From positions 51,062 to 115,061 of the forward strand of contig CAJUBU010000005.1 in NCBI GenBank assembly GCA_910585095.1: a stretch of 64,000 nucleotides of DNA. Reading direction: 5' to 3'. A model generated the notes under the pieces. That model made no database searches. It was not told where the DNA came from and was given only the letters and a program-made list of their open reading frames with translations. Both the position numbers and the translations under genes were made by a program. Source of the DNA: an uncultured Lachnospira sp. Lineage in GTDB: Bacteria > Bacillota > Clostridia > Lachnospirales > Lachnospiraceae. Shown piece by piece: positions 27,298 through 37,571 of the stretch. The first letter of the stretch is position 1. Every line of letters starts with the position of its first letter.

Positions 27298-28215
27298 TTG
27301 CATAAATATATCAATATACGGATTCTTTTGTGTATTTTAACAGTATGTTTTTTATTATGTTTATCTGGATGTGAAGAATCAGCAGAAGGTATGAAAATAT
27401 ATTATAGAAATGTTACAGATAATACACTTGTGGCAGTGGATTTTGAAACAGAAAGTACCGATGCCTATGAAATTATCAGTGAAATGTTTGAACAAATGAG
27501 AAAAAAACCCAAACAAAAAGAAATTGACATTTTGCTTTTAGATGGGATAGAAATTATAAATACTGAAATAAATATGAATGTTGCCAATATCTATTTTAAT
27601 AAGGAATATAATGTATTAAATAATATTGATGAAGTGTTGATGAGAGCAGGTGTTGTAAAAGCAATAACACAGATTGATTCCATTGATTATGTGCGTTTTT
27701 ATGTGGATGGTTCACCTGCAAGGTATGAAGATGGAACATTTATAGGATTGATGTCGCCAGATGATTTTATTAATGATTCAAAGGATTCGATTGGTAATGT
27801 TGAATGGAGAGATATCACTTTATATTTTGCCAATAGAACGGGGGATATGCTTGTTAAAACAACGGAAAGTGTTGGATATGCAAAAAATACATCTATTGAG
27901 AGAATTGTTGTTGAACGTCTTATTAAAGGAACATCAGACAACAATCTATCCTCAACACTTCCCTCTGATTTAAAATTATTAAGCATTTCTGTTAGTGAAG
28001 GTGTATGTTATGTGAATTTAAGTTCTGTTTTTTTGACAGAGATGGTGAATGTATCCAATGAAATACCTATTTATTCAATTGTTAATTCTTTATGTGAATT
28101 AAAAACAATAAAAGAAGTACGAATTATGATTAATGGGGATTCTAATCGGAGTTTTCGTGAAAGTATCCAATTAAATACATCATTTCAATATAATAAGGAT
28201 ATTGTAAGCACATAA
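27298..28215 (+). CDS. Lipoprotein with two GerMN domains
   Basis: About 305 residues. A signal peptide ends in the lipobox LCLSGC, followed by two GerMN domains (about 25-140 and 170-290; motifs ISEMFEQMRKKP, VERLIKGTSDNN and GVCYVNLSSVF). The start is uncertain. TTG 27298 has GAGG 9 bases upstream and gives a compact signal peptide; in-frame ATGs at 27283 and 27289 overlap that site. GerMN domains occur in spore-germination GerM and in LpqB. Position directly after the kinase gene suggests an accessory sensor or cell-envelope role. Confidence 0.85.
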   Translation: MHKYINIRILLCILTVCFLLCLSGCEESAEGMKIYYRNVTDNTLVAVDFETESTDAYEIISEMFEQMRKKPKQKEIDILLLDGIEIINTEINMNVANIYFNKEYNVLNNIDEVLMRAGVVKAITQIDSIDYVRFYVDGSPARYEDGTFIGLMSPDDFINDSKDSIGNVEWRDITLYFANRTGDMLVKTTESVGYAKNTSIERIVVERLIKGTSDNNLSSTLPSDLKLLSISVSEGVCYVNLSSVFLTEMVNVSNEIPIYSIVNSLCELKTIKEVRIMINGDSNRSFRESIQLNTSFQYNKDIVST

Positions 28216-28223
28216 TAGAAAGG

Positions 28224-30563
28224 ATGGTGATTTATATAAGAAGACCACTTGTATTTTATTGCATAGTAGAACTTGTCTTTTGCTTGTTAAGTATCTATGG
28301 GGCAGAACATACTGCCCCTTCTTCTTTCGATTCGGTTATTAGTGATACAAATAAAACACAATCTACAGTAATTGGGATGGTACAATCTGTAAAACAAACC
28401 GAATTTGGCGTCAATTATCAGTTATCAAACTGTACAATACAAATTCCAGATGACCATTGTGAAAATAAAAATGTTTTAGTTTATTCCAGTGATATAAAAA
28501 TACTCTGTCATATTGGTGATACAATCTGTGTAAAAGGTGGATTAAGAAGTTTTCCCAGTCCTAGAAATGATGGCGAATTGAATCAAAAACTTTATTATAA
28601 ATCCATTGGTATTTGGTATAGAATAGCGGCAGAAGATATCAAAATAATAAAAGAAAGCAGTGGAATAACGAGTTATCGAAATCAAATAAAAGATTCGTTG
28701 GATGAACATTTACATAGTATTGCAGAACAGGAAGATTATGGAATAATAGATGCTATTCTTTTAGGCGATAAAAGTAGTCTGTCACAAGATATGTATAAAC
28801 TGTTTCAAAAAAATGGAATAGCACATATTATTGCTATTAGCGGACTGCATGTCTCTTTTCTTGGAATGGCAATATATAAGTTATTAAGAAAATGTGGTTT
28901 TGGATTTTTGACATCGTTTACGATTAGTTTTTTATTTCTTGCCCTATATGCAGGATTGACAGGAAATGGCGTATCTGCCAGACGTGCTGTCTTTATGTGT
29001 GTACTGCAAATGGGAGCTTCCGTTTTAGGGAGAACATATGATACATTGTCAGCGCTTGCATTATCTGCAATGATTTTTCTTGCTGAAAATCAATATATCT
29101 GTTTTTATTCTGGATTTTTAATGTCCTTTTTAGCTATCTTAGGCATTTTGTTTGTAGTGCCTTCTTTAAATGCTATAATGAGTCCAGTTATCAATAAAAA
29201 AATTGAAAAAATAGAGCAAAAAAATCAATGGATTTCATATTATATTGCATCTTTTTTACGTTTTATTACAAAAGCTTTTATAGGAAGTTTAGGAATTAGT
29301 CTTTTTATGCTGCCGCTTATTTCATATTATTATCTTGAGATACCATTATATGGTGTTTTTTTAAATATGATTGTTATACCATTGATGTCTTTATTATTAT
29401 TTTGTAGTGTTGCAGCATTAGCAGTTTCTTATATTTGTATGCCAGCAGGCGCATTTTTGATGGGAACGGTTCATTATATTTTAAAAGGATATGTTATGTT
29501 ATGTGAATTTGTGGAAAAGTTACCTTTTAGTCAAATACAGACACAAAAACCTGAAATAGGACAAGTGGTATTGTTTTATATTGGTATTGGATTGATGGTG
29601 ATAATTGTTCAAATGTTTCAGTCACAGCGATGGATAAAAAAACTGAAAAGAATCAAATTTTTATCTTTAAAATGTAAAATCAATACATTAAGAAATAGTA
29701 TAGCATTGTTCTTTTTTACTGCTGCTATAATCATTTTATTTTATAGAGGAAAAGTTCCATTTACAGTGGATATGATTGATGTCGGACAAGGCGATTGTAT
29801 CTTAATAAGAAAAGAAAATATCAATATGCTTTTTGATGGCGGCAGCAGCGATATTAGTAAGGTTGGAGAAAAGCGAATATATCCATTGCTGCGCAGTTAT
29901 GGCATTAATAAAATAGATTATATCTTTATCAGTCATAGTGACAGCGACCATGTAAATGGTATTATGGAATTAATGGATTTAACAGGCAAGACGTTTACCA
30001 TAGAAAACATTGTATTACCAGATATTATAAATCAAACAACAAAAACACCAGATGATTCTTATATGAATATAATTAAAAAGGCAAAGGAAAAAGATATTCG
30101 TGTTTTATATGCTGATGCTGGCTGGGGTGTGCGGTTTCCCTGTGGAATAACTATTTCATGTCTGCATCCATCACAGGGGTATTTGTATGAGAGCAACAAT
30201 GATTATTCAGCAGTGTATCGTGTGACGTATAAAGAATTTTCTATATTGATGACAGGCGATGTTGAGAAAAAAGGGGAACAAGAGATGATAAAAGAAAATC
30301 AATTGAATAAGACAATGGTGTTAAAAACGGCGCATCATGGTTCTTTAAGTTCTTCCGATAAAGCGTTTTTGGAAAACGTGCAGCCTCAGATAGCCATTAT
30401 TTCCTGTGGTGTCAATAATCGGTACAAACATCCGTCAGGCGAGACGGTCAAGCGTTTAAAAGAGTGTGGGGCAAAGGTCTATATTACGGCAAAGACAGGA
30501 CAGATAAAAATTGTTGTAAAAGATAAAGGGGTAGAGGTGCAGACATATTTGGAAGATAAATAG
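28224..30563 (+). CDS. comEC: ComEC/Rec2 competence DNA channel
   Basis: A 779-residue membrane protein with an N-terminal DUF4131/OB-like region and the ComEC helical core (IAISGLHVSFLGMA, then GNGVSARRAVFM). The C-terminal metallo-beta-lactamase-like nuclease domain carries DVGQGDCILI, FDGGSSD, SHSDSDHVNG and KTAHHGS. It transports single-stranded DNA into the cell while degrading the other strand. The metal-binding residues appear intact. Start ATG 28224 or GTG 28227; both are close to AAAGG. Together with comEA and holA it keeps the classic Firmicutes order. Confidence 0.93.
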   Translation: MVIYIRRPLVFYCIVELVFCLLSIYGAEHTAPSSFDSVISDTNKTQSTVIGMVQSVKQTEFGVNYQLSNCTIQIPDDHCENKNVLVYSSDIKILCHIGDTICVKGGLRSFPSPRNDGELNQKLYYKSIGIWYRIAAEDIKIIKESSGITSYRNQIKDSLDEHLHSIAEQEDYGIIDAILLGDKSSLSQDMYKLFQKNGIAHIIAISGLHVSFLGMAIYKLLRKCGFGFLTSFTISFLFLALYAGLTGNGVSARRAVFMCVLQMGASVLGRTYDTLSALALSAMIFLAENQYICFYSGFLMSFLAILGILFVVPSLNAIMSPVINKKIEKIEQKNQWISYYIASFLRFITKAFIGSLGISLFMLPLISYYYLEIPLYGVFLNMIVIPLMSLLLFCSVAALAVSYICMPAGAFLMGTVHYILKGYVMLCEFVEKLPFSQIQTQKPEIGQVVLFYIGIGLMVIIVQMFQSQRWIKKLKRIKFLSLKCKINTLRNSIALFFFTAAIIILFYRGKVPFTVDMIDVGQGDCILIRKENINMLFDGGSSDISKVGEKRIYPLLRSYGINKIDYIFISHSDSDHVNGIMELMDLTGKTFTIENIVLPDIINQTTKTPDDSYMNIIKKAKEKDIRVLYADAGWGVRFPCGITISCLHPSQGYLYESNNDYSAVYRVTYKEFSILMTGDVEKKGEQEMIKENQLNKTMVLKTAHHGSLSSSDKAFLENVQPQIAIISCGVNNRYKHPSGETVKRLKECGAKVYITAKTGQIKIVVKDKGVEVQTYLEDK

Positions 30564-30599
30564 CGGATAAGTTATAAGCAAGAATAAATAAAATTTTTT

Positions 30600-30646
30600 T
30601 TTACAATTTTATCATTTCCTGCTATAATAATCTCGGCAAAGCTGAG
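30600..30646 (+). promoter_or_regulatory. Promoter for holA, with adjacent hairpin
   Basis: TTTACA (30600-30605), 17-base spacer, TATAAT (30623-30628). Immediately after is a 6-bp hairpin CTCGGC-AAA-GCTGAG (30632-30646). Its TATAATAATCTCGGC context is the reverse of the repeat at 42786. Confidence 0.55.
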
Positions 30647-30721
30647 CTATAAAATCTGGCTTCTTGCTATATATCTATATATTAATATATGATATAATAA
30701 AACAATCAAAAGGAGTAAAAG

Positions 30722-31723
30722 GTGAAAGTTATTAATGAAGATATTAAAAACAAGACTTTTAAAAAAGTTTATCTTCTTTATGGTGATGAACCCTATCTGA
30801 AAAAACAGTACAGGGATAGGATTAAAGAAAATATAACAGGTTCAGATACAATGAATTTTTCCTATTATAAGGGCGACAAGTTAAATATTAAAGAAATTAT
30901 AGAAATGGCAGATACATTGCCTTTTTTTTCCGAAAAACGTTTGATTGTTATTGAAAATAGTGGGTTTTTTAAGCGTTCCAATGAAGAACTTGCAGCGTTT
31001 ATCAGCATATTGCCCGATTATCTCGTTCTTGTATTTGTAGAAGAGGCAGTTGATGAGCGAAATAAACTTTTTAAAGCCGTAAAAAAAGAAGGATATGTTT
31101 CCTTAATGAATCAGCAGACCGAATCCGTACTTATAAAGTGGATTGGCAAATGTTTTAAAGAAAAGGAAATGACAATAGAGCCAGCCGCTATAAGATTGCT
31201 TCTTGATAAGACAGACGCATCGATGGTGCTGATTAAGGCAGAGATGGATAAAATTATATCGTATTGCGGTACAAGAACAAAAGTCAATACAGCCGATATT
31301 GAGGCGATATGTAGTACCATGACAGTAAGTAAAATATTTGATATGATAACAGCCATTGCGGTAAAAAGGCAGCAGGAGGCTTTGAGATTATATTATGACT
31401 TGCTTGCTCAAAAAGAACCTCCTATGAATATACTGAGTTTGATGGTTCGTCAGTTTAATGGAATTTTGCAGGTAAAAGAGGCGCTGGCAATGGGGGTAAA
31501 TTCTTATGATATTGCAAAAAGTATGGGTGTTGCACCGTTTATTGCTCAAAAATATAGCAGTCAGGCAAAAAATTTTAGTATAAAACAGTTAAAATTGGCT
31601 TTAAAAGACCTTGCTGATGTGGAGGAGGCAGTAAAAACAGGAAAATTAGATGCTAAGATGGCTGTTGAATTAATGATTATAAAATATAGTGCGAAGAAGG
31701 TGGAGATGGAACATGTTGGATAA
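30722..31723 (+). CDS. holA: DNA polymerase III subunit delta
   Basis: A 333-residue clamp-loader AAA-like protein. The N-terminus VYLLYGDEPYLKKQYRD, PFFSEKRLIVIEN and EEPPMNILSLMVRQFN-type C-terminal helices (here KEPPMNILSLMVRQF) match HolA/YqeN. It opens the sliding clamp during DNA replication. GTG start with AAAGGAG upstream. It follows comEC as in Bacillus, but the gene normally next, rpsT, is 15 kb away; a cellulase gene overlaps its 3' end by 11 bases. Confidence 0.93.
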   Translation: MKVINEDIKNKTFKKVYLLYGDEPYLKKQYRDRIKENITGSDTMNFSYYKGDKLNIKEIIEMADTLPFFSEKRLIVIENSGFFKRSNEELAAFISILPDYLVLVFVEEAVDERNKLFKAVKKEGYVSLMNQQTESVLIKWIGKCFKEKEMTIEPAAIRLLLDKTDASMVLIKAEMDKIISYCGTRTKVNTADIEAICSTMTVSKIFDMITAIAVKRQQEALRLYYDLLAQKEPPMNILSLMVRQFNGILQVKEALAMGVNSYDIAKSMGVAPFIAQKYSSQAKNFSIKQLKLALKDLADVEEAVKTGKLDAKMAVELMIIKYSAKKVEMEHVG

Positions 31724-33443
31724 GTTAAAACAAACATTTAAACAGATGGACAAAAAGAAGTTCATAACGCTTGGTATACTGGCAGCAGTGATATTGATTG
31801 TAGGAATTGTTGCAGGAATTGGTATATCGGCAGTCACAAAAGAAAAACAACAAACCGTAGGAAATATTGCAACACCTGAAGATGCCGCAGGTGGCAATAC
31901 AGCTTCTAATTCAAATGCGACGTCCAATCAACCGACGGATTTGGCATATAGCAAAAAGGAAGATGAGCCATCGGCAGTTGCTGATTTTGCAAAAACCAAT
32001 ACATGGGAAAGTGATGGCAAAAAATTTGCACAGATTGATGTTACAGTAAAAAATGCAGGTGTTGGAAAAATAACCGATTGGACTATGCAGTTTACACTTG
32101 GTGCAAATGCCAGTATTGAGCAGAGTTGGAACTGTGTGTTAGAGACAAACAAAAACGGAGATATTCTTGAGGTGAAAATGAAGCCTGTGGATTATAATAA
32201 GAATATTGAAGTTGGAGAAGGAACACAAGGAATTGGATTTATATTTGGTGCTGCTACGGATGTGAATGTAGGAAAATACAGTATAGAAACAACAGTAGAT
32301 GGAGTTACGATGGTGGCAGATGGCGGTGAAGAAAATCAAGATGATGAAACAACCGCATCAAATAATAATGAAGAAAATACAGAAGGTAATAATACCCCAA
32401 ATAATGATAATAATCAAAACAATAATAACTCCGATAATAATAATCAAAATAATAACAACTCCGATAATAATCATAATTCAGGGGGCGGTTCAAATAATGA
32501 TGAACCATCAAATGGTGGCGGTAATCAATATACAGGACCGACAACAACAGTATCTGGACGTCTTCATGTAGAAGGCACATCAATTGTTGACAGTAGTGGA
32601 AGCAGAGTTCAGCTTCGCGGTGTAAGTACACATGGTTTGGCTTGGTTTCCACAATATGTTAATTATGAGGCATTTCAGACATTAAGAGATGATTGGGGTG
32701 CCAATGTGGTGCGTTTGGCAATGTATACGGCAGAATATGGCGGATATTGTACAGGTGGTGACAGGGAATCATTAAAATCATTAGTGGATGCTGGCGTAAG
32801 TTATGCAACACAGCTTGGAATGTATGTTATTATTGACTGGCATATTCTCAGTGATGGAAATCCTTATCAACATAAAGATGAGGCTGTTGCTTTTTTCTCA
32901 GAAATGTCTGCCAGATATGCAGGAAATGGCAATGTAATATATGAGATATGCAATGAACCTCAAAATTCTGATTGGAATAGTGTTATAAAACCATATGCAG
33001 AGGAAGTATTGTCTGCTATAAGAAGCAATACCGATGCGCTTGTTATTGTAGGAACGAATACATGGAGCCAAGATGTCGATGCGGTGATAGGAAATCAGAT
33101 AAATGATTCAAACGTATGTTATGCACTGCATTTTTATGCGGCAACACATACCGATTATATCCGAAATAAATTAATAACGGCTATGGATAATGGCGTGCCA
33201 GTCTTTGTAAGTGAGTGCAGTATATGCGATGCTTCTGGAAACGGCGGTATAGATTACGGTTCAGCAGATGCATGGCTCAATCTGTTAAACAGCAGAGGCG
33301 TTAGTTTTCTTGCATGGAGTTTGTGTAATAAAGCGGAGACTTCTGCACTGATAAATCCAGGCTGTGATAAAACAAGCGGTTGGGATGAAAGTGATTTGTC
33401 CGATACAGGTCGATGGTTTAGAAATGCAATAAGAAATAGTTAA
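31713..33443 (+). CDS. Membrane-anchored GH5 cellulase with carbohydrate-binding domain
   Basis: This 576-residue protein begins with a cytoplasmic basic segment and an anchor helix (about 20-42). A CBM2-like beta domain (about 85-195, NTWESDGKKFAQIDVTVKN) and an Asn/Asp-rich linker (about 205-275) follow. The GH5 catalytic domain occupies about 285-576: RGVSTHGLAWF, DWHIL, catalytic acid Glu415 in ICNEPQ, nucleophile Glu501 in FVSECS. It would cut beta-1,4-glucan at the cell surface. There is no dockerin. ATG 31713 lies inside the holA 3' end, suggesting translational coupling to a replication gene, an odd pairing. Confidence 0.92.
   Translation: MLDKLKQTFKQMDKKKFITLGILAAVILIVGIVAGIGISAVTKEKQQTVGNIATPEDAAGGNTASNSNATSNQPTDLAYSKKEDEPSAVADFAKTNTWESDGKKFAQIDVTVKNAGVGKITDWTMQFTLGANASIEQSWNCVLETNKNGDILEVKMKPVDYNKNIEVGEGTQGIGFIFGAATDVNVGKYSIETTVDGVTMVADGGEENQDDETTASNNNEENTEGNNTPNNDNNQNNNNSDNNNQNNNNSDNNHNSGGGSNNDEPSNGGGNQYTGPTTTVSGRLHVEGTSIVDSSGSRVQLRGVSTHGLAWFPQYVNYEAFQTLRDDWGANVVRLAMYTAEYGGYCTGGDRESLKSLVDAGVSYATQLGMYVIIDWHILSDGNPYQHKDEAVAFFSEMSARYAGNGNVIYEICNEPQNSDWNSVIKPYAEEVLSAIRSNTDALVIVGTNTWSQDVDAVIGNQINDSNVCYALHFYAATHTDYIRNKLITAMDNGVPVFVSECSICDASGNGGIDYGSADAWLNLLNSRGVSFLAWSLCNKAETSALINPGCDKTSGWDESDLSDTGRWFRNAIRNS
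32385..32480 (+). repeat. Asn/Asp-rich linker repeat inside the cellulase gene
   Basis: Imperfect 30-base tandem units built from AATAAT and TCCGAT encode Asn/Asp/Gln linker between the binding and catalytic domains. Such linkers expand and contract easily by slippage. Confidence 0.8.
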
Positions 33444-33507
33444 TATACTGAAAACTATAACGGAATATAAATCAAACATTTATGTCTGAATGAGAGGAGT
33501 TGCAAAA

Positions 33508-36500
33508 ATGAAGCTATCCATTAAGTCGATTTTGCGCTTTTTATTTCCTGAAATACAAATTGTTGATGCTGTAAGGCAAGAAGGGTTTATTGCGAAAAAA
33601 CAAACGCAGGAAAACAGCAAGCATACAGGTAACAATACCATTATTGGCAACACAGTAATACGAAGCAATGGGGGTCTAAGTATGCAACCTCCTTCTGCAC
33701 CTATCAATCGGGCAGGTGTGTCTAAAGTGGAATCTACTTCTTCTTCCGTTACAATAAACGCCGATAAAGTAGATGGAAGATTTGAGGGTATTGAGCAGCA
33801 GCTTCGGCAACGTTGGATAGCATCACATAATAATATTTTGGCTTTGTGTCAGGCATTTAAGCGCCCTTTTGTGATGGGTGTTCGTCCCATGATGCCAAAA
33901 AATACTATTTTGCTGATTGGAAATGAAAGCCGTGGTAAAGTAAAAGCAATCCGTGATATATGTATGTTGTTGAAACAAAAGTGTGTATTGCGCTATTTAG
34001 AGGTTCCAATTGTAGGTTTTGAAAGATATAAAACCAGTTCTGAGGATGAACTATTTTTAAGTGATTTATATAAAGCTTTATACGCTCAATCCGATGTTAT
34101 TGTTTTTGAAAATATTGATAAAGCAAATTTTCGATGTTTGGATATTGTGTTTCAGCTTATAAAAAGCGGACTTTATCGCTTGCAAAAGCGGTATGTATTG
34201 CACAATAGTATGCTTGTGGAATCGACGGGAATGTTAAATACAGCTTCCATTTCTGAATTGAATGCAAATGGTAAGTATTTTATTTTCACATCTACTTGTC
34301 CTGCCCCAAAAGTGACAGAGTATGTGGGAAATGAATTTGCCCGACTTATTAATGATATTATTGTTCTTGATGAGTTTAGTCAATCAGAGCTGCAAGAAGT
34401 CGTTGAAGGTATTTTAAACCAATTGATAAACAAGACAAAAAAACAGCTTCAAATTGTTTTATTGATGGATAGGTCTTGTATGGATAAGGTTATACATTGT
34501 TATGATACCACCAAAGGGGTAAAAGGTTTAATTGAAGCAGTTGAGGAATATATTTATAAGCCATTGGCAGAATATAGACTTTGGAAACCTATACAGAACG
34601 ATGAAAATGCTGTACTTAAATATGAGGATGGTTACAAGCTCTATATTCAAAATGAGGTAATCTCGCTTAATAGCTATGTTAAGCAGTATGACGCTTTAGC
34701 ATTTGAAAGTGTTAAACAGGAGCTTGACAGTGTTATTGGATTGAGTGCCGTTAAAGCGTATGTGCTTAATCTTGAAAACAACTTAACGGTTCAAAAGCTT
34801 AGAGCAGCAAAGGGATTAAAGGCAGCAGACCTTTCTATGCATATGATTTTTACGGGGAATCCTGGCACTGGCAAAACAACGATTGCTCGTATTGTAGCCA
34901 AATATTTGAAAGCTATAGGCGTGCTTAGTTCTGGTCAGTTGAGAGAAGTGAGCCGTTCTGATATGGTGGGACAATATGTTGGTCAAACTGCAAAATTAAC
35001 GACCGAATTGATTACATCTGCAATTGGTGGTGTATTATTTATTGATGAAGCTTATTCACTGTGTCGTGATAAAAACGATGTTTTTGGTTTGGAAGCGATT
35101 GACGCTTTGGTGAAAGGCATTGAGGATTACAGGGATAACCTTGTTGTTATTCTTGCGGGTTATTCGGATGAAATGGCAGAGTTTCTCAAAACCAATCCTG
35201 GCTTGAAATCAAGATTCCCTAATGTAATTGATTTTGAGGATTATACACCTGATGAAATGTATGAAATCGCTAAAATGACTGCCAAAAGCAAGGGGTATCG
35301 CATTTCTGAAGAATGCCGTACACCTATGCTTGATGTGTTTGAAAGAAAGCAGATTAAAGGAAAAAATGATAGCGGTAATGGTCGCCTTGCTCGTAATTTG
35401 ATTGAAGCAGCGATATTAAATCAATCGCAAAGAATCGCAAAAGATAGTACTCAAGATTTAGAATTGCTAACGGTGGAAGACTTTGAACTGCATCAAAAGA
35501 AAACATTTAATCTTGAAGAAGAACTGGCAGCAATTATTGGTCTTGAAAATGTAAAAGATTTTGTGCGAACACAGTACAATGTGATACTTGCAAGAGAAAA
35601 GCGCAAAAAAGCTTCCTTAAAAGTCGATACAACGCAGTCGTTGAATATGATTTTTAGCGGAAATCCAGGTACTGGCAAAACGACAATGGCTCGTGTTGTT
35701 GCAAATATGTTTCATTCAATGGGATTGCTAAAATTGGGACATTTGGTTGAAACGGATAAAAGCGGACTTATTGCAGAATATGTAGGGCAAACTGCCAAAA
35801 AGACGGAGGAAGTGTTTAAATCCGCATTAGGCGGCGTACTTTTCATTGATGAAGCCTATGCTATAACAAACGACGGCAGCAGCTTTGGGCAGGAATGTAT
35901 TGACATTTTAGTTAAATTGATTGAGGATTATCGAGGGGAAATTCTTGTTATCTTAGCTGGTTATAGCAAAGAAATGAATGATTTTATGAAAGCCAATTCT
36001 GGTTTGGAATCTCGATTTCCACTCAAAATTGATTTTCCAGATTACTCGGCAGATGAATTGTTTGAAATTGGAAAAAACATGATTTCTAAAAAGGGCTTTA
36101 GTCTTTCAGAAGATGCCGTTTTGGCATTTAAAGAAGCGGTATATGACCTAAAACGCCACTCTAGCGCTACTTCAGGAAATGGTCGTATGGTTCGCAATTA
36201 TATTGATGAAATTATTAGAAATCAGTCTTCTCGTATTGCATTGTCAGAAGTAAGCGCTGAAGAAATGACTGTTATTATAGCAAAGGATATAGAAGCAGAA
36301 TCACCTGTTGAAAATACATATAATCTTGAGGCAGAATTGAGCAAAGTTGTTGGTCTTGAGTCTGTCAAGAACTATATTCGCAGTCTCAATGCAAGGTTAA
36401 TGGTTCAGGAACAGCGCAAAAAGCATGGTTTAAAAGTTAGTACTACGCAAACCCTTCATATGATTTTTATGGGCAATCCCGGTACTGGCAAAACAATGAT

Positions 36501-37122
36501 GGCACGTACTGTGGCAAATGTGCTTTCTAATATGGGTATCATCTCCACAAATAAATTGGTCGAAACAGACCGTTCGGGATTAGTTGCAGGTTATGTCGGT
36601 CAAACAGCAATAAAAACTAGAGAAGTTATTGAAAGCGCTCTTGATGGTGTTTTGTTTATTGATGAAGCATACGCATTAGCACAGGGTGGCAATAACGATT
36701 TTGGGCAGGAAGCAATTGATACGTTGGTTAAAATGATGGATGATAACAGGGAACGGCTTGTTGTAATTCTTGCAGGATATTGTGATGATATGCACAACTT
36801 TCTAAATCGAAATGCAGGCTTAAAATCTCGCTTTCCAAATATTATTGAATTTGAAGATTACTCAACAAATGAATTACTCAGCATTGCTGAAAAAATGTAT
36901 AAAGAACAAGGATATGTGTTGAGTTCTAAAGCAATAGAATTATTGAGTGAAATTTTTGAAGAAGGCAAAAAACAGCCGCAATTTGGCAATGGTCGTTATG
37001 TAAGGAATATCTTTGAGAAATCATTGAATAGCCAAGCTATGCGCCTTAGTCGTTCAAGTACAATAGGCAAGGCAGAACTGTCAACAATTATTGACAAGGA
37101 TATTAAGGAGGTGCTTTTATGA
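33508..37122 (+). CDS. Giant AAA+ protein with three CbxX/CfxQ-type ATPase domains
   Basis: About 1204 residues. After a Ser/Asn-rich N-terminus comes a degenerate Clp-like ATPase module (about 125-340; Walker-A remnant GNESRGKVK, Walker-B-like VIVFENIDKA). Three intact CbxX/CfxQ (SpoVK/EccA-like) domains follow, each with GNPGTGKT (near 450, 717, 988), GGVLFIDEAY or GVLFIDEAY (near 507, 774, 1045), an Arg finger in SRFP and a conserved entry helix (IIGLENVK-type). Family members are chaperone-like remodellers of Rubisco, ESX substrates or spore proteins. The ATG follows AGAGGAG by 8 bases. It overlaps the next gene by 4 bases; two membrane proteins complete the operon. Confidence 0.9.
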   Translation: MKLSIKSILRFLFPEIQIVDAVRQEGFIAKKQTQENSKHTGNNTIIGNTVIRSNGGLSMQPPSAPINRAGVSKVESTSSSVTINADKVDGRFEGIEQQLRQRWIASHNNILALCQAFKRPFVMGVRPMMPKNTILLIGNESRGKVKAIRDICMLLKQKCVLRYLEVPIVGFERYKTSSEDELFLSDLYKALYAQSDVIVFENIDKANFRCLDIVFQLIKSGLYRLQKRYVLHNSMLVESTGMLNTASISELNANGKYFIFTSTCPAPKVTEYVGNEFARLINDIIVLDEFSQSELQEVVEGILNQLINKTKKQLQIVLLMDRSCMDKVIHCYDTTKGVKGLIEAVEEYIYKPLAEYRLWKPIQNDENAVLKYEDGYKLYIQNEVISLNSYVKQYDALAFESVKQELDSVIGLSAVKAYVLNLENNLTVQKLRAAKGLKAADLSMHMIFTGNPGTGKTTIARIVAKYLKAIGVLSSGQLREVSRSDMVGQYVGQTAKLTTELITSAIGGVLFIDEAYSLCRDKNDVFGLEAIDALVKGIEDYRDNLVVILAGYSDEMAEFLKTNPGLKSRFPNVIDFEDYTPDEMYEIAKMTAKSKGYRISEECRTPMLDVFERKQIKGKNDSGNGRLARNLIEAAILNQSQRIAKDSTQDLELLTVEDFELHQKKTFNLEEELAAIIGLENVKDFVRTQYNVILAREKRKKASLKVDTTQSLNMIFSGNPGTGKTTMARVVANMFHSMGLLKLGHLVETDKSGLIAEYVGQTAKKTEEVFKSALGGVLFIDEAYAITNDGSSFGQECIDILVKLIEDYRGEILVILAGYSKEMNDFMKANSGLESRFPLKIDFPDYSADELFEIGKNMISKKGFSLSEDAVLAFKEAVYDLKRHSSATSGNGRMVRNYIDEIIRNQSSRIALSEVSAEEMTVIIAKDIEAESPVENTYNLEAELSKVVGLESVKNYIRSLNARLMVQEQRKKHGLKVSTTQTLHMIFMGNPGTGKTMMARTVANVLSNMGIISTNKLVETDRSGLVAGYVGQTAIKTREVIESALDGVLFIDEAYALAQGGNNDFGQEAIDTLVKMMDDNRERLVVILAGYCDDMHNFLNRNAGLKSRFPNIIEFEDYSTNELLSIAEKMYKEQGYVLSSKAIELLSEIFEEGKKQPQFGNGRYVRNIFEKSLNSQAMRLSRSSTIGKAELSTIIDKDIKEVLL

Positions 37123-37571
37123 TGAAAAAATGGATTTCAAATATTGCTGCCATTTTATGGTTCTTTGGCGTGGTGATTTGGATGTTGCTGATGTTATTTT
37201 TTACGCTGGTAATGTTGCCAAGTGATATGACATCTATAATAGATTCTGGATTTGGAATAAAGCCAATTGGCTTTACATTTCTGTTGATTTTTAGTTTTAT
37301 ATTTGGAATAACAATGTTGGTTCCTGCTTTTAGACAATGTTTTCGTAAACTTCCTTGGTTATATCCTTATATAACCATTTTAATTGCTAATGTAATGATT
37401 CTTTCCATAGGAATTGAGATACTTAATTATGGCTATCAAGTACAGAGTGATACAAGACATACGCTTTTTTTTGTGTTGATGATTGTTCAAATTATTGTTT
37501 GCCGCATAGCAATGTGCTTCTTTTTTCATAAGAAACCAATGAGAATAGCGAGGGAAGATTATGAGCAATAA
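37119..37571 (+). CDS. Four-helix membrane protein of the AAA+ operon
   Basis: A 150-residue protein with four predicted membrane helices (about 8-34, 49-70, 79-101, 112-135) and short basic loops. Its ATGA start overlaps the AAA+ gene stop, and its end overlaps the next gene by 11 bases, so all three are co-translated. No family recognised. By context it may form a membrane base for the cytoplasmic AAA+ ring. Confidence 0.75.
   Translation: MMKKWISNIAAILWFFGVVIWMLLMLFFTLVMLPSDMTSIIDSGFGIKPIGFTFLLIFSFIFGITMLVPAFRQCFRKLPWLYPYITILIANVMILSIGIEILNYGYQVQSDTRHTLFFVLMIVQIIVCRIAMCFFFHKKPMRIAREDYEQ

Noticed and set aside
32299..32652. Alternative-frame Ile/Tyr-rich frames over the cellulase linker
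   Set aside because: Artefacts of the AAT-repeat composition on other frames of a real gene.
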